Source of the DNA: CAXMQZ01 sp963707075
Lineage (GTDB): Bacteria; Acidobacteriota; Thermoanaerobaculia; Multivoradales; JAHEKO01
Assembly (NCBI GenBank): GCA_963707075.1
Contig: CAVPOX010000015.1
Span: 1-64,000 of the forward strand
Reading direction: 5' to 3'
Length of the DNA stretch: 64,000 nt
Numbering within the stretch: position 1 is the first letter of the stretch; every line of letters starts with the position of its first letter. Both the position numbers and the translations under genes were made by a program. A model generated the notes under the pieces. It was not told the DNA's origin, did not search any database, and saw nothing but the letters and a program-made list of their open reading frames with translations. Below are positions 24,237 through 32,879 of this stretch, in pieces.

Positions 24237-27230
24237 CTAGAAGAGCTTGAGAAAGGCGAGAAAGACTGCGTATCCGTCATCGGGGCCAGCGACGGCCTTG
24301 CCGAGATCGAGGCGGATGATTGTCTGCCACGGCCCGATGACCGTCCCGGCCACCCCCACGCCGGCGGCGAATTCATTCTCCAGGTCGTTGTCATCGTCGG
24401 TTACCCAGGCAACATCTCCCAAGCCCTGGATCCTGAAGAGCTCGCCGATCTCGAGGCCGTAGCTCAGGGTGGAGGAATAAGCTCGATCGGCCCGGATCCG
24501 GTTACTTTCATATCCTCGCACTCTGACGTCGCTGAAGAATCCCAGCTCGTACTTGCTAAACCGGTCGAGATCCTGACCGTCAGCGTACTGAAACTCGATT
24601 CCGACCCGGCGGAATTTCTGAAAGTAGAAGGTCTTGCTCAAGGCCGCCTGCCAACGCAGATAATCCTCGTGCGAGGGGTCGTAGTCACCAGAGTCGGGAA
24701 GACCCCAGGGTTGCCAGTCGGAGCGCTTGTTGTAGCTTCCGTTGACCCGCAGACGGTAGCCGAAACGGGTGTAGGAGAGACCCAGACGAGCGGTGTGGGT
24801 GAAGTGATCGACGGGCAGTATGAACTCCTCGGCGGTGTTGTCGGAAGGTGCGAAATCCTGATGTTCGAGACGGTATGTCAGGGTGGCCTTGCCGAACTTT
24901 CCCACGGGATGTCCGATGTTGAAGAGCGTATTGAGGGAGCGCTGATCGATCTCTTCCGCGGGAACTTCCTGATCGTCGCGATAGAGCGTGTCCGATCCCC
25001 GGATAGCGAGACCGAAGAAGTCGGCGCCCGCGTCGAACTTGCTACCCAGAAGCTCCGGGTCGGCCCAGCTCGCCGTGACCAGAGCTCCGGCGAAGAAAAC
25101 ATTGACCTGTGAACCGCTGCCCAGAAAATCGAGCGAGAAGTAATCGACACCAACCAGTGGCAGTGGATAGTCCAGAGACCGGTCATAGAAAACGCCGCCG
25201 CCGAGGAGCACCCGGTTGGAGCTGAGCTTCTCCTTGACCACACGCTCACCGGTCTGCTTGTCGGGAACCAGGTAGCGCAGACCCTCTGCGGTATCGCGCA
25301 CCATCGTGTAGTCGGAGGCGAGCAACTCCTGGCGCCGTGCTTCGAAATCAGGATTGTTGAGCGAAACCTCACTCAACAGCGTTTCCTTCTCGACCAGCAA
25401 CGAGCCGTTGAAGAGCGACCAGATTTGCTGGCTGGTGACTCGCAGCGGCAACCAGTTCTGTCCTTCGACCCAGTCGGTGGGCTGGCCCTGGTCGTCCACC
25501 GGAGTGAAGAAAGTCGTCTCCTCGTTGGAGATCACCTCGCCCTGCAGACCCAACTGTACGGCTCGGGAGCGAACCCGGACGAAGAGCTCGCGATCGATCC
25601 AGACGGTTCCCCGGAAAAGGCTCTCGCCTTCCTGTAGTCCCAGAGGGCGGAAATCGACGACCCAACAGTCCCGGTCCTCGACTACCGCGGTGCCACGGAG
25701 CTCGTAGCGATAGTCGGGTCGAAACAGTATCTCGATGGGCATGTTCGCTGCTCTCTCAGGCTCGATCAGGGGAACTTTGGGGAAATCGCGGCCCTTCCAT
25801 CGCAAGCCCTGAAGCTTGAACCGCTCCCATGCCCAGTCGTAGCCGGTACCTTCGCGATAAAACAGCTCGCCTTCGAAGGTCACTTCCACCCCTTCGCTCC
25901 CGAACTGGAACCTCAAATGCGTCGTGTTGACGGCCTGGTAGGTACGGAGTTTTCGCCGCTGCGCATCCTCTCTCGCCTGTAATCGGCGAAGGATCTCTTC
26001 TACCGGGAGCTGGCGGCTGGAAACGACCGTGACCTCCTCTTCCAGACCGGATATGCCCTCGATTTCGTCAGCTCCTGGCCTCTCCAGCCGCAAGAGGGTG
26101 ACGGGCTCCTCGGGTTTGAACTGCAGGCGATAGCCCATCGATTCGCGAATACCCCCGAACATGGAAAGGACTTCGCCGGAAGCCTGGACTCTCTCGGGAT
26201 TGCGCAGTTGTGCGTCGGAGAAGGTCAAGGCGACTTCAGGCGAGGTGGCTGGGGATTGCACGATCACCCTGAGGCCGAGGTCCTCGCCACGTACGAACGT
26301 CCACGCCTGCACGTTCTCGTCCGTCGACGGCGTCGAGTAGGGATCGAAGTAGATGTCGCCGTGAAACTCGTTGGCGACCAGCTTCAGGGGAAGGATCTGA
26401 GGACTCGACTGTGTTGTGGCGTCGAACATGGCGACCGCGATGCCCTGGGCTGCCTGGGCAGCAGCGATTGCGGCGGACTCCCAGGCCGACTCGGGATAGG
26501 GCAGGCCATCCAGAATAACGGGCGTTCCAGGGTCAAGCTCCATCAGGAGATCGGTGGCTTGTCGAATCTGATCCTCGGGCGCAGGCTGGAGCGCGACACC
26601 CTCGAGGTAGGCGGCGATTTCCTCGGCGTAAAGGCCTGCGAGGACGGTGGGATCCGGAGGCAGCGGTTGCGAGATCACCTGTGCGTCGACCTGGGCACCG
26701 GTAACGGCGACCGCGGCCCGCTTGATGAGAAAAGCGTAGTCCAGCAAACGTTGTTCGCTCCAGACCGAGCCCTCGACGTCCCACACGACCTGGAAGTGTG
26801 CTCGGTTTCCCGCCTGCGCAGCGATCCGCGACGCCTCCTCCAGCTCGGCCTCGAGCCGTTCGAGATTCTCGCGCAGGGGAGTGGGAGCCGAGAATCGCAA
26901 CCTCAGCCAGGGTATGGCATCCGTGTCAGTGAGCGCTGACGAGAGACCCTCGCGAGCAGTACCGTCGAGCGGTGCATCCCAGGCCACGAAGAGGATTGCC
27001 TCCTCCTCGAGGTGAGGCGACGTCTCCAGCTCGGAGATCAGGGTTCTGGGATCCTCTACCCTGATTCCAGCGCAAGGCTTGCACGCCAGGGTCTGCGAGC
27101 TGCCGGAATCAACGGCAGCAAAAGCGCCCAGGAGAGCCCATGCGAGCAGCGCTACCCTGGCGAGGCCGCCAACTGCCGGGACTCGATCTCGATCCGGCGA
27201 CATGGAGCGAGTTCTGTGGTCGGTGGTCAT
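24237..27230 (-). CDS. Putative outer-membrane protein, three-part, 997 residues
   Basis: An exported 997-residue protein I cannot assign to a named family. A signal peptide (hydrophobic stretch residues 20-40) precedes a domain to about 345 with alternating helix and strand, then a region near 400-640 with long beta-strands and repeated WxxxxFKLQG and DYRYELRGTAVV-type segments that recall LolA-like folds. From about 690 the sequence is typical barrel: amphipathic strands such as RLGLSYTRFGYRLRVNGSYN, ending in AFLKLF with a terminal Phe, the outer-membrane insertion signal. A second possible start is Met10. It precedes smr by 17 bases on the same strand. Confidence 0.7.
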   Translation of the reverse strand: MTTDHRTRSMSPDRDRVPAVGGLARVALLAWALLGAFAAVDSGSSQTLACKPCAGIRVEDPRTLISELETSPHLEEEAILFVAWDAPLDGTAREGLSSALTDTDAIPWLRLRFSAPTPLRENLERLEAELEEASRIAAQAGNRAHFQVVWDVEGSVWSEQRLLDYAFLIKRAAVAVTGAQVDAQVISQPLPPDPTVLAGLYAEEIAAYLEGVALQPAPEDQIRQATDLLMELDPGTPVILDGLPYPESAWESAAIAAAQAAQGIAVAMFDATTQSSPQILPLKLVANEFHGDIYFDPYSTPSTDENVQAWTFVRGEDLGLRVIVQSPATSPEVALTFSDAQLRNPERVQASGEVLSMFGGIRESMGYRLQFKPEEPVTLLRLERPGADEIEGISGLEEEVTVVSSRQLPVEEILRRLQAREDAQRRKLRTYQAVNTTHLRFQFGSEGVEVTFEGELFYREGTGYDWAWERFKLQGLRWKGRDFPKVPLIEPERAANMPIEILFRPDYRYELRGTAVVEDRDCWVVDFRPLGLQEGESLFRGTVWIDRELFVRVRSRAVQLGLQGEVISNEETTFFTPVDDQGQPTDWVEGQNWLPLRVTSQQIWSLFNGSLLVEKETLLSEVSLNNPDFEARRQELLASDYTMVRDTAEGLRYLVPDKQTGERVVKEKLSSNRVLLGGGVFYDRSLDYPLPLVGVDYFSLDFLGSGSQVNVFFAGALVTASWADPELLGSKFDAGADFFGLAIRGSDTLYRDDQEVPAEEIDQRSLNTLFNIGHPVGKFGKATLTYRLEHQDFAPSDNTAEEFILPVDHFTHTARLGLSYTRFGYRLRVNGSYNKRSDWQPWGLPDSGDYDPSHEDYLRWQAALSKTFYFQKFRRVGIEFQYADGQDLDRFSKYELGFFSDVRVRGYESNRIRADRAYSSTLSYGLEIGELFRIQGLGDVAWVTDDDNDLENEFAAGVGVAGTVIGPWQTIIRLDLGKAVAGPDDGYAVFLAFLKLF

Positions 27231-27289
27231 GATGTCGAGTTTGCACCCTCAAGGAGACGAGCAGTATAGCCGCCGGGAGCTCCAGACGC

Positions 27290-29227
27290 TCAGGTTCGAG
27301 AGGTCGTTTCGATTTCCGAGCGCTTGCCGAACAAGAGTACTAGGGTCACGATGAGAGCACTACCCACGAGTAGCGAGATCCAGGGGTTGAGGCCATAGGC
27401 AGTCGGGAGATCTCCGATGAGCATGCCGAGTAGCCCGGCGCCCAGGGCGTAGGGGAGCTGTGTCCGCACATGGGCAATGTGGTCCGATCCTGAAGCCGTG
27501 CTGGAGAGGATGGTGGTGTCGGAAATCGGAGAGCAATGATCTCCCCAGACGCTGCCAGCGAGAACCGATGAGATCGTGCCGACCATGACGGCGGCGTACT
27601 GGGGCGACTCCATGGCCAGTCCTGTGGCCCGTGACAGGCTGTCGGCCACTGGCACCACCAGTGGCATGAGGATTCCCAGAGTGCCCCAGGAAGATCCTGT
27701 GGCAAAGGCAACCGCAGCCGACAGGATGAAGATGATCACCGGCAAGAGGTGCGGTGACAGGACACCGGAGGTGAGGTGGACGAGGTAATCGGCCGTTCGC
27801 AACTCCTCACAGATGCTGCCGATCGACCAGGCGAGGACCAGGACGATGAGCGCCAGGAAGACCGACTTGAAACCGGCCACGAGGGCTTCGACTCCCTGGC
27901 GCAGAGTGAATACCCTCTGAGCCAGGGGTAGGGCCAGGGCGAGCAGAGCTCCGGTCAGGCTGGCCCAGCAAAGCGCAGCGATGCTGTTGGCGTTGCCAAA
28001 GACCTCTCGTAACCAGGCCGTGGTGGTCGGGAAATCAGAACGCGTCAACCCTTCGCCCCCGTTGACCACCATGCCCAGGACAGTAATGACGACGACCGCC
28101 AGAATGGGCAGCACCGCATTGATCGCGCGGTGGCGCGTGCCGTCTGCGGGCGCTACATCATCGCTGCCGAAGCTGGCCAGCGGAACGTCACCGTCCGCCA
28201 GAACCTTGCCGGTTCGCCGGGCCCGGCGCTCGGCCTTGAGCATGGGGCCGAAGTCGCGTCCTGAAAGGGCGATCGTAAAGCCCAGAACCAGGGCGAAGAT
28301 CGGGTAGAACCGGTAGGGTATCGAGGCGACAAATGTCGTGTAGGCATTGAACGGGATACCGACCGCAGTAAAGGCCGCAGCGATGAGGCCGACTTCGAAT
28401 CCGATCCAGGAGGAAATGGGAAAGACGCTGGCCACCGGCGCCGCCGTCGAATCGACAATGTAGGCGAGCTTCTCACGACTGATCTTCAGTCGGTCGGTGA
28501 TCGGTCGCATGGTCGACCCGACAATCAGCACATTGGAGTAGTCGTCGAAGAAGATGGCCACGCCGAGTAGCCAGGTGGCGGTTTGACCGCGCCGGGCGTC
28601 CGTGGCAAATCTCTGGATACGCTCGACGATGCCGAGGGTTCCCCCGCTCCGGTTGATCAGTCCGACCATGCCACCGAGCAGGGTGGTGAATACTAGAATG
28701 GCGGCATTGTCCGGATTGGCCATGGAAGGCGCAATGAACTGGTCGATGGTCCGCGCGAGTGCGGTGAAGGGATTCCAGCTGTAGAGAAAAAGTGCACCCG
28801 AGAAGATCCCGACAAACAGCGACAGCAACACCTCTTTGGTGATCAGGGCCAGAGCAATGGCTATCACGGGAGGGAGAAGTGACAGCCAGGGTGAAATGAC
28901 GCGAAACTCGGCCTCGGCTCGATTCGGTCCCAGTGTGACCGCCAGTGTATGCCGGCCAGGTGCGAGCCGAGTCTCTGGCAGTACGATGGAATTGGTCCCT
29001 CGTGTCAGTTTGTGGACGGCAATGTCGACCCCGTCGAGAAGAACCGTGGCCTCGGCGGTCGTCGGAGTCCCCGTCTCGGTGAGCTCCACCTCCAGCTTGA
29101 TTGGCAGGCCTGCCAGGGTAGCTGGTCCGAGATCGATTTCCAGCTGAGGAGACGGCTGTGCCGCACTCACCAGAGGGCAGGCGAGCATAAGGGCGAAGAC
29201 CGACAGGAGTAGCAGCAGGTTCCTGAT
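27290..29227 (-). CDS. nhaC: NhaC-type Na+/H+ antiporter with exported N-terminal domain
   Basis: A membrane antiporter of the NhaC family with at least ten helices; landmarks are FFDDYSNVLIVGSTMRPI, DSTAAPVASVFPISSWIG and GDHCSPISDTTILSSTAS. Unusually, about 90 residues ahead of the first transport helix look like an exported Ig-like beta-sandwich (ATVLLDGVDIAVHKL; APGRHTLAVTLG). The ATG at 29188 would leave only a fragment of signal peptide. Counting back to an in-frame ATC at 29227, just after the recA stop, gives Arg then five Leu and a complete signal, 645 residues in all. I adopt that start with caution. Confidence 0.88.
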   Translation of the reverse strand: MRNLLLLLSVFALMLACPLVSAAQPSPQLEIDLGPATLAGLPIKLEVELTETGTPTTAEATVLLDGVDIAVHKLTRGTNSIVLPETRLAPGRHTLAVTLGPNRAEAEFRVISPWLSLLPPVIAIALALITKEVLLSLFVGIFSGALFLYSWNPFTALARTIDQFIAPSMANPDNAAILVFTTLLGGMVGLINRSGGTLGIVERIQRFATDARRGQTATWLLGVAIFFDDYSNVLIVGSTMRPITDRLKISREKLAYIVDSTAAPVASVFPISSWIGFEVGLIAAAFTAVGIPFNAYTTFVASIPYRFYPIFALVLGFTIALSGRDFGPMLKAERRARRTGKVLADGDVPLASFGSDDVAPADGTRHRAINAVLPILAVVVITVLGMVVNGGEGLTRSDFPTTTAWLREVFGNANSIAALCWASLTGALLALALPLAQRVFTLRQGVEALVAGFKSVFLALIVLVLAWSIGSICEELRTADYLVHLTSGVLSPHLLPVIIFILSAAVAFATGSSWGTLGILMPLVVPVADSLSRATGLAMESPQYAAVMVGTISSVLAGSVWGDHCSPISDTTILSSTASGSDHIAHVRTQLPYALGAGLLGMLIGDLPTAYGLNPWISLLVGSALIVTLVLLFGKRSEIETTSRT

Positions 29228-29233
29228 AGCGGG

Positions 29234-30271
29234 CTAGGCCTCCACCTTGGCTGGTTCTTCTGCTTTGTCGAACGTTGGCAGCCCCAACGCGATCCTCAGG
29301 CTAGTCTCGATTTCCTGCGCCAGATCCGGGTTGTCCCGCAAGAACTGCTTGGCATTCTCTCGTCCCTGGCCGAGTCGGACATCCCCGTAGTTGTACCAGG
29401 CGCCGCTCTTACCCACGATCTTGTGCTCGACGCCCAGATCGATCAGCTCCCCTACCCGCGAGATCCCCTCGCTGTAGATGATGTCGAACTCTGCCAGTCT
29501 GAAGGGAGCAGCGACCTTGTTCTTGACGACCTTGACTCTCGCCTTGGCGCCAATGACCTCGTCTCCGTCCTTGATCGCCGCGATCCGCCGGATGTCGATG
29601 CGGACCGAGGAATAGAACTTCAGGGCACGTCCACCCGTGGTGGTCTCCGGACTGCCGAACATGACGCCGATCTTTTCGCGGATCTGGTTGATGAAGACCA
29701 GACAGGTCTTGGACTTGGCCACGATGGCTGTCAGCTTGCGCAGCGCCTGTGACATGAGGCGCGCCTGGAGTCCGACGTGCGAGTCACCCATCTCGCCCTC
29801 CAGCTCGGCGCGCGGAACGAGCGCCGCAACCGAGTCGACGACGACCACATCCACTGCATTGCTGCGGACCAACATCTCGGCGATCTCCAATGCCTGCTCT
29901 CCGAAGTCGGGCTGCGAGACCAACAGGTTGTCGATATCGACTCCGAGCTTTTCGGCATATTCGGCATCGAGCGCGTGCTCGGCATCGACAAAAGCCGCTA
30001 CGCCACCATGCTGCTGAGCTTGACCCACGACCGACAATGCCAGGGTCGTCTTTCCCGAAGACTCCGGGCCGTAGATCTCCACGACCCGACCTCTGGGGAG
30101 TCCGCCCACCCCAACTGCCGCATCGACACCCAGGATCCCCGTTGGGATGATTGGAATCGATAGGGCTTCGCGCTGGCCAAGCCGCATGATCGAGCCTTTG
30201 CCAAACTGACGCTCGATCTGGTTCAGGGCGGTATCTACGGCTTTGAGTCGGTCGGACTTGGCATCGGTCAT
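29234..30271 (-). CDS. recA: Recombinase RecA
   Basis: A 345-residue RecA, the strand-exchange ATPase of homologous recombination and the co-protease of the SOS response. Landmarks: Walker A GPESSGKTT near residues 70-78, FVDAEHALD, the Walker B strand VVVDSVAALVP, and the L2-side motif VFINQIREKIGVMFG. The C-terminus is acidic with an Ala/Glu-rich tail. The start at 30271 has GAGGAGC about nine bases upstream; a longer frame from 30463 adds 64 residues antisense to the murB leader. I could not identify an SOS operator in the divergent gap. Confidence 0.98.
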   Translation of the reverse strand: MTDAKSDRLKAVDTALNQIERQFGKGSIMRLGQREALSIPIIPTGILGVDAAVGVGGLPRGRVVEIYGPESSGKTTLALSVVGQAQQHGGVAAFVDAEHALDAEYAEKLGVDIDNLLVSQPDFGEQALEIAEMLVRSNAVDVVVVDSVAALVPRAELEGEMGDSHVGLQARLMSQALRKLTAIVAKSKTCLVFINQIREKIGVMFGSPETTTGGRALKFYSSVRIDIRRIAAIKDGDEVIGAKARVKVVKNKVAAPFRLAEFDIIYSEGISRVGELIDLGVEHKIVGKSGAWYNYGDVRLGQGRENAKQFLRDNPDLAQEIETSLRIALGLPTFDKAEEPAKVEA

Positions 30272-30325
30272 CGTGAGTGCTCCTCGAACTGCTTGCAGGT
30301 TGCAGGGTGGCTCGGTTGCGAAAGC

Positions 30326-30331
30326 TATACT
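30326..30331 (+). promoter_or_regulatory. TATACT -10 box toward murB
   Basis: AGCTATACT ends at 30331, about 130 bases upstream of the murB ATG, in the recA-murB divergent gap. No good -35 at 16-18 bases. Confidence 0.25.
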
Positions 30332-30461
30332 AGTTCCCGGCGGGCGATTTGGAAAGCGCCGCGATGGCGGCCGTCGCGCGATTGATACGACGGAATATCG
30401 TCTCGGATTCTTGCATTCCGGTCCTCGGGCCAATCGATCCCGCCGCCGGCGTGGAACATTC

Positions 30462-31430
30462 ATGGATCAGTCGCTGACGGAATCTCTGGCTGAGCTGGAA
30501 GGTCGCCTGTCCGAGGTAGCTGACTGTACCAGCGTGCCTCGAGCACCGCTGGCGTCACACACGACGCTGCGTATTGGCGGGCCCGCGGATTTCCTGGTTC
30601 GAATTCGAACCGAGATCGCCCTGACGAGGATTTTGCACATCGTCGACCGTACGAGCTCGCCGTTCCGCATACTGGGCCTCGGGAGCAATGTCCTGGTTCC
30701 GGACCAGGGGCTGCGCGGCATCGTGGCCATTCTCGAAGGGGAGTTTCGCGAATACCGCTTCGACGGACTGGCCGTGGAGGCTGGAGCCGGTTTACCCCTC
30801 TCCCGCCTTGCCCAGGTCACAGTGGAGCACGGCTTGGCGGGACTGGAGGCTCTGGCAGGCTTTCCCTCGACTGTGGGTGGCGCGGTGGTGATGAACGCCG
30901 GTTGCTACGGTGTCGAGATCAAGGACGTTCTCGAGAATGCCAGGGTGCTGCATCCGGACGGCACCAGCGAATCGCTCGGACCGGCTGATTTGCAGGCGGG
31001 TTATCGCTCGACACGACTGCAAGAGAGTCCCGCGGTTGTGGTAAGGGCGAGGTTCAAACTGTCTGAGGACCCAGGCAACGCTCGCGAGCGCCTGGTCGAA
31101 TTGAACCGAAAACGGTGGCAGAGCATGCCCGGCGGCCGACCCAATGCAGGATCTGTGTTCAAGAATCCTCCGGGTGACTACGCCGGTCGCCTGATCGAGC
31201 GGTGTGGCCTCAAGGGCGTCGTGCGAGGAGGCGCCCAGATCAGTACCGAACATGCGAATGTCATCGTCAACACGGGCGGGGCGAGGGCTGACGACGTCTT
31301 GGGGCTGATGGCGATGATGCATCGCCGCGTCCTGGCCCGTTTCGATCTCGAGCTCGAACCCGAGCTCATCCTGACCGGAGAGCTGGTGGAGAAGTGGCGT
31401 TCGGCAGGGCGCGACCAGGCCGTTTCCTGA
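30462..31430 (+). CDS. murB: UDP-N-acetylenolpyruvoylglucosamine reductase
   Basis: A 322-residue FAD enzyme that reduces the enolpyruvyl intermediate to UDP-MurNAc in peptidoglycan synthesis. FAD-binding landmarks are HTTLRIGGPADF, LGLGSNVLVPDQG and GFPSTVGGAVVMNAGCYG; the catalytic Ser lies in NAGSVFKNP, and the final segment ELEPELILTGE supplies the conserved acid. It lacks the longer type-I insert and resembles the compact form. ATG 30462 is preferred; an open frame from 30243 runs through the recA promoter region. It is divergent from recA and not part of a mur cluster here. Confidence 0.96.
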   Translation: MDQSLTESLAELEGRLSEVADCTSVPRAPLASHTTLRIGGPADFLVRIRTEIALTRILHIVDRTSSPFRILGLGSNVLVPDQGLRGIVAILEGEFREYRFDGLAVEAGAGLPLSRLAQVTVEHGLAGLEALAGFPSTVGGAVVMNAGCYGVEIKDVLENARVLHPDGTSESLGPADLQAGYRSTRLQESPAVVVRARFKLSEDPGNARERLVELNRKRWQSMPGGRPNAGSVFKNPPGDYAGRLIERCGLKGVVRGGAQISTEHANVIVNTGGARADDVLGLMAMMHRRVLARFDLELEPELILTGELVEKWRSAGRDQAVS

Positions 31431-31452
31431 AACCGATTCTGGATGGGCCCTA

Positions 31453-31461
31453 TGCTACGAT
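31453..31461 (+). promoter_or_regulatory. Extended -10 upstream of second sulfatase-fold gene
   Basis: TGCTACGAT fits TGnTATAAT. It lies 63 bases before ATG 31525. Confidence 0.4.
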
Positions 31462-31524
31462 CGCGTCCGGCTGGCCTGCCTGACTTTGGACACTCCCTGA
31501 AAATTGAGCGATCTGGACCACTCC

Positions 31525-32868
31525 ATGCGGATTTCGAACCAGCCAGGGCTGCGCGCTGTGGTCCTGGCCGTGTTTGCCGTTTGGCTGCTTTCCTGTCGGG
31601 CCGACGAGGTCGCGGAGCAACCGGCAACTCCGACGGTGAATGTGATCCTGGTCTCCATCGATACCCTGCGTCCGGATCATCTGGGTTGTTACGGGTACGA
31701 GGTTCCCACCAGCCCGAGTGTGGATCGGTTCTGCGATGACGCCGTCGTGTTTCGGCAAGCCATCGCTCAGGCTCCGTCGACTCTCCACTCGCATGCCTCG
31801 ATGCTGAGCTCACTCCTGCCCCATCATCATCAGGCGACCTGGGGTGGTAAGACCCGGCTGCCTGAGAAAGCGCTGACGCTGGCAGAGATTCTTCAGTCGG
31901 CCGGCTACGCCACCGCAGCGTTTGCTGGCGGTGGCCAGATGGACCGCGTCTTCGGCCTCGATCAGGGTTTCGACGTCTATGACCAGCCAGGCCAGGAGCA
32001 CTTTCTGGGAACCGCCCAAAGGGGCATAGAGTGGTTGGATGGAGTCTCCGACAGACCATTCTTCCTGTTCCTGCACTCCTACGAGGTACACCACCCGTAC
32101 ACACCCGATGCCGAGCATCTGGCGCTGCTCGAAGGTGGCTATGACGGTGAGCTTCCGAATGAGATCTCGATCGATCTACTGCGTGAGATCAACCGCCAGG
32201 AGCTCGAAATCGATGCCCAGGATCTGGCACACATCGAGCGGACCTACGATGCAGAGATCCGATCGATGGACGATGGCTTTGGCTTTCTGATTGCGGCACT
32301 CCAGGAGCGTGGGCTTTACGAGAGCACGCTGATCGTCTTCACATCGGACCACGGGGAGGAGTTTGGCGAACACGGTGTGGTGGGCTGGCACTCCCACACT
32401 CTCTACGACGAACTGCTGCGGGTGCCCCTGGTCATCAAGCTGGCTGACGCGGCCCATGCAGGGGTCGAGGTCGCGCAGCAGGTGCGCAGCATCGATATCG
32501 CACCGACTATTCTGGCTGCAGTGGGTTTGGCCGTGCCCGAGGAATTCGAGGGCACAGATCTGGCACGCCTGGTGGACGAGAACCGGGAGCCGGGATTCAT
32601 CGCGATCAGTCGCATGGATCGGCCACCGGGGCGCGATATCTCCTCGATTCGAACCGAAGAGTGGAAGCTGTACCGAACGGCCCTCTTCAACCTGGCTGAC
32701 GATCCGGAAGAGCAATGGGACGCAGCCCTGACGCGCCGCGATGTGATGCAGGAGTTGAATGAGACTCTTGGCCAGGCAGTGTCAGCTCGCGAGCCGTTGG
32801 AGACTGAACAGGTCGTTCCGTCCGAGTCGACGCTCGACGAATTGCGCGCTCTCGGATACCTGCAATAG
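31525..32868 (+). CDS. Sulfatase-fold lipoprotein (alkaline phosphatase superfamily)
   Basis: A 447-residue lipoprotein with lipobox LLSC (Cys24) and a sulfatase-fold hydrolase domain. Metal-site motifs are VSIDTLRPDH and TSDHGEEFGEHG. The formylglycine position is Thr86, in STLHSHASML, with His in place of Pro two residues on, so the classical sulfatase signature is lost. It is a paralogue of the 6319 gene: both share VxFRQAxAQAP ahead of the Thr and the exact C-terminus LRALGYLQ. A TTG at 31504 is an alternative start adding seven residues. Substrate unknown. Confidence 0.87.
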   Translation: MRISNQPGLRAVVLAVFAVWLLSCRADEVAEQPATPTVNVILVSIDTLRPDHLGCYGYEVPTSPSVDRFCDDAVVFRQAIAQAPSTLHSHASMLSSLLPHHHQATWGGKTRLPEKALTLAEILQSAGYATAAFAGGGQMDRVFGLDQGFDVYDQPGQEHFLGTAQRGIEWLDGVSDRPFFLFLHSYEVHHPYTPDAEHLALLEGGYDGELPNEISIDLLREINRQELEIDAQDLAHIERTYDAEIRSMDDGFGFLIAALQERGLYESTLIVFTSDHGEEFGEHGVVGWHSHTLYDELLRVPLVIKLADAAHAGVEVAQQVRSIDIAPTILAAVGLAVPEEFEGTDLARLVDENREPGFIAISRMDRPPGRDISSIRTEEWKLYRTALFNLADDPEEQWDAALTRRDVMQELNETLGQAVSAREPLETEQVVPSESTLDELRALGYLQ

Positions 32869-32879
32869 AGGCCCGAGCT

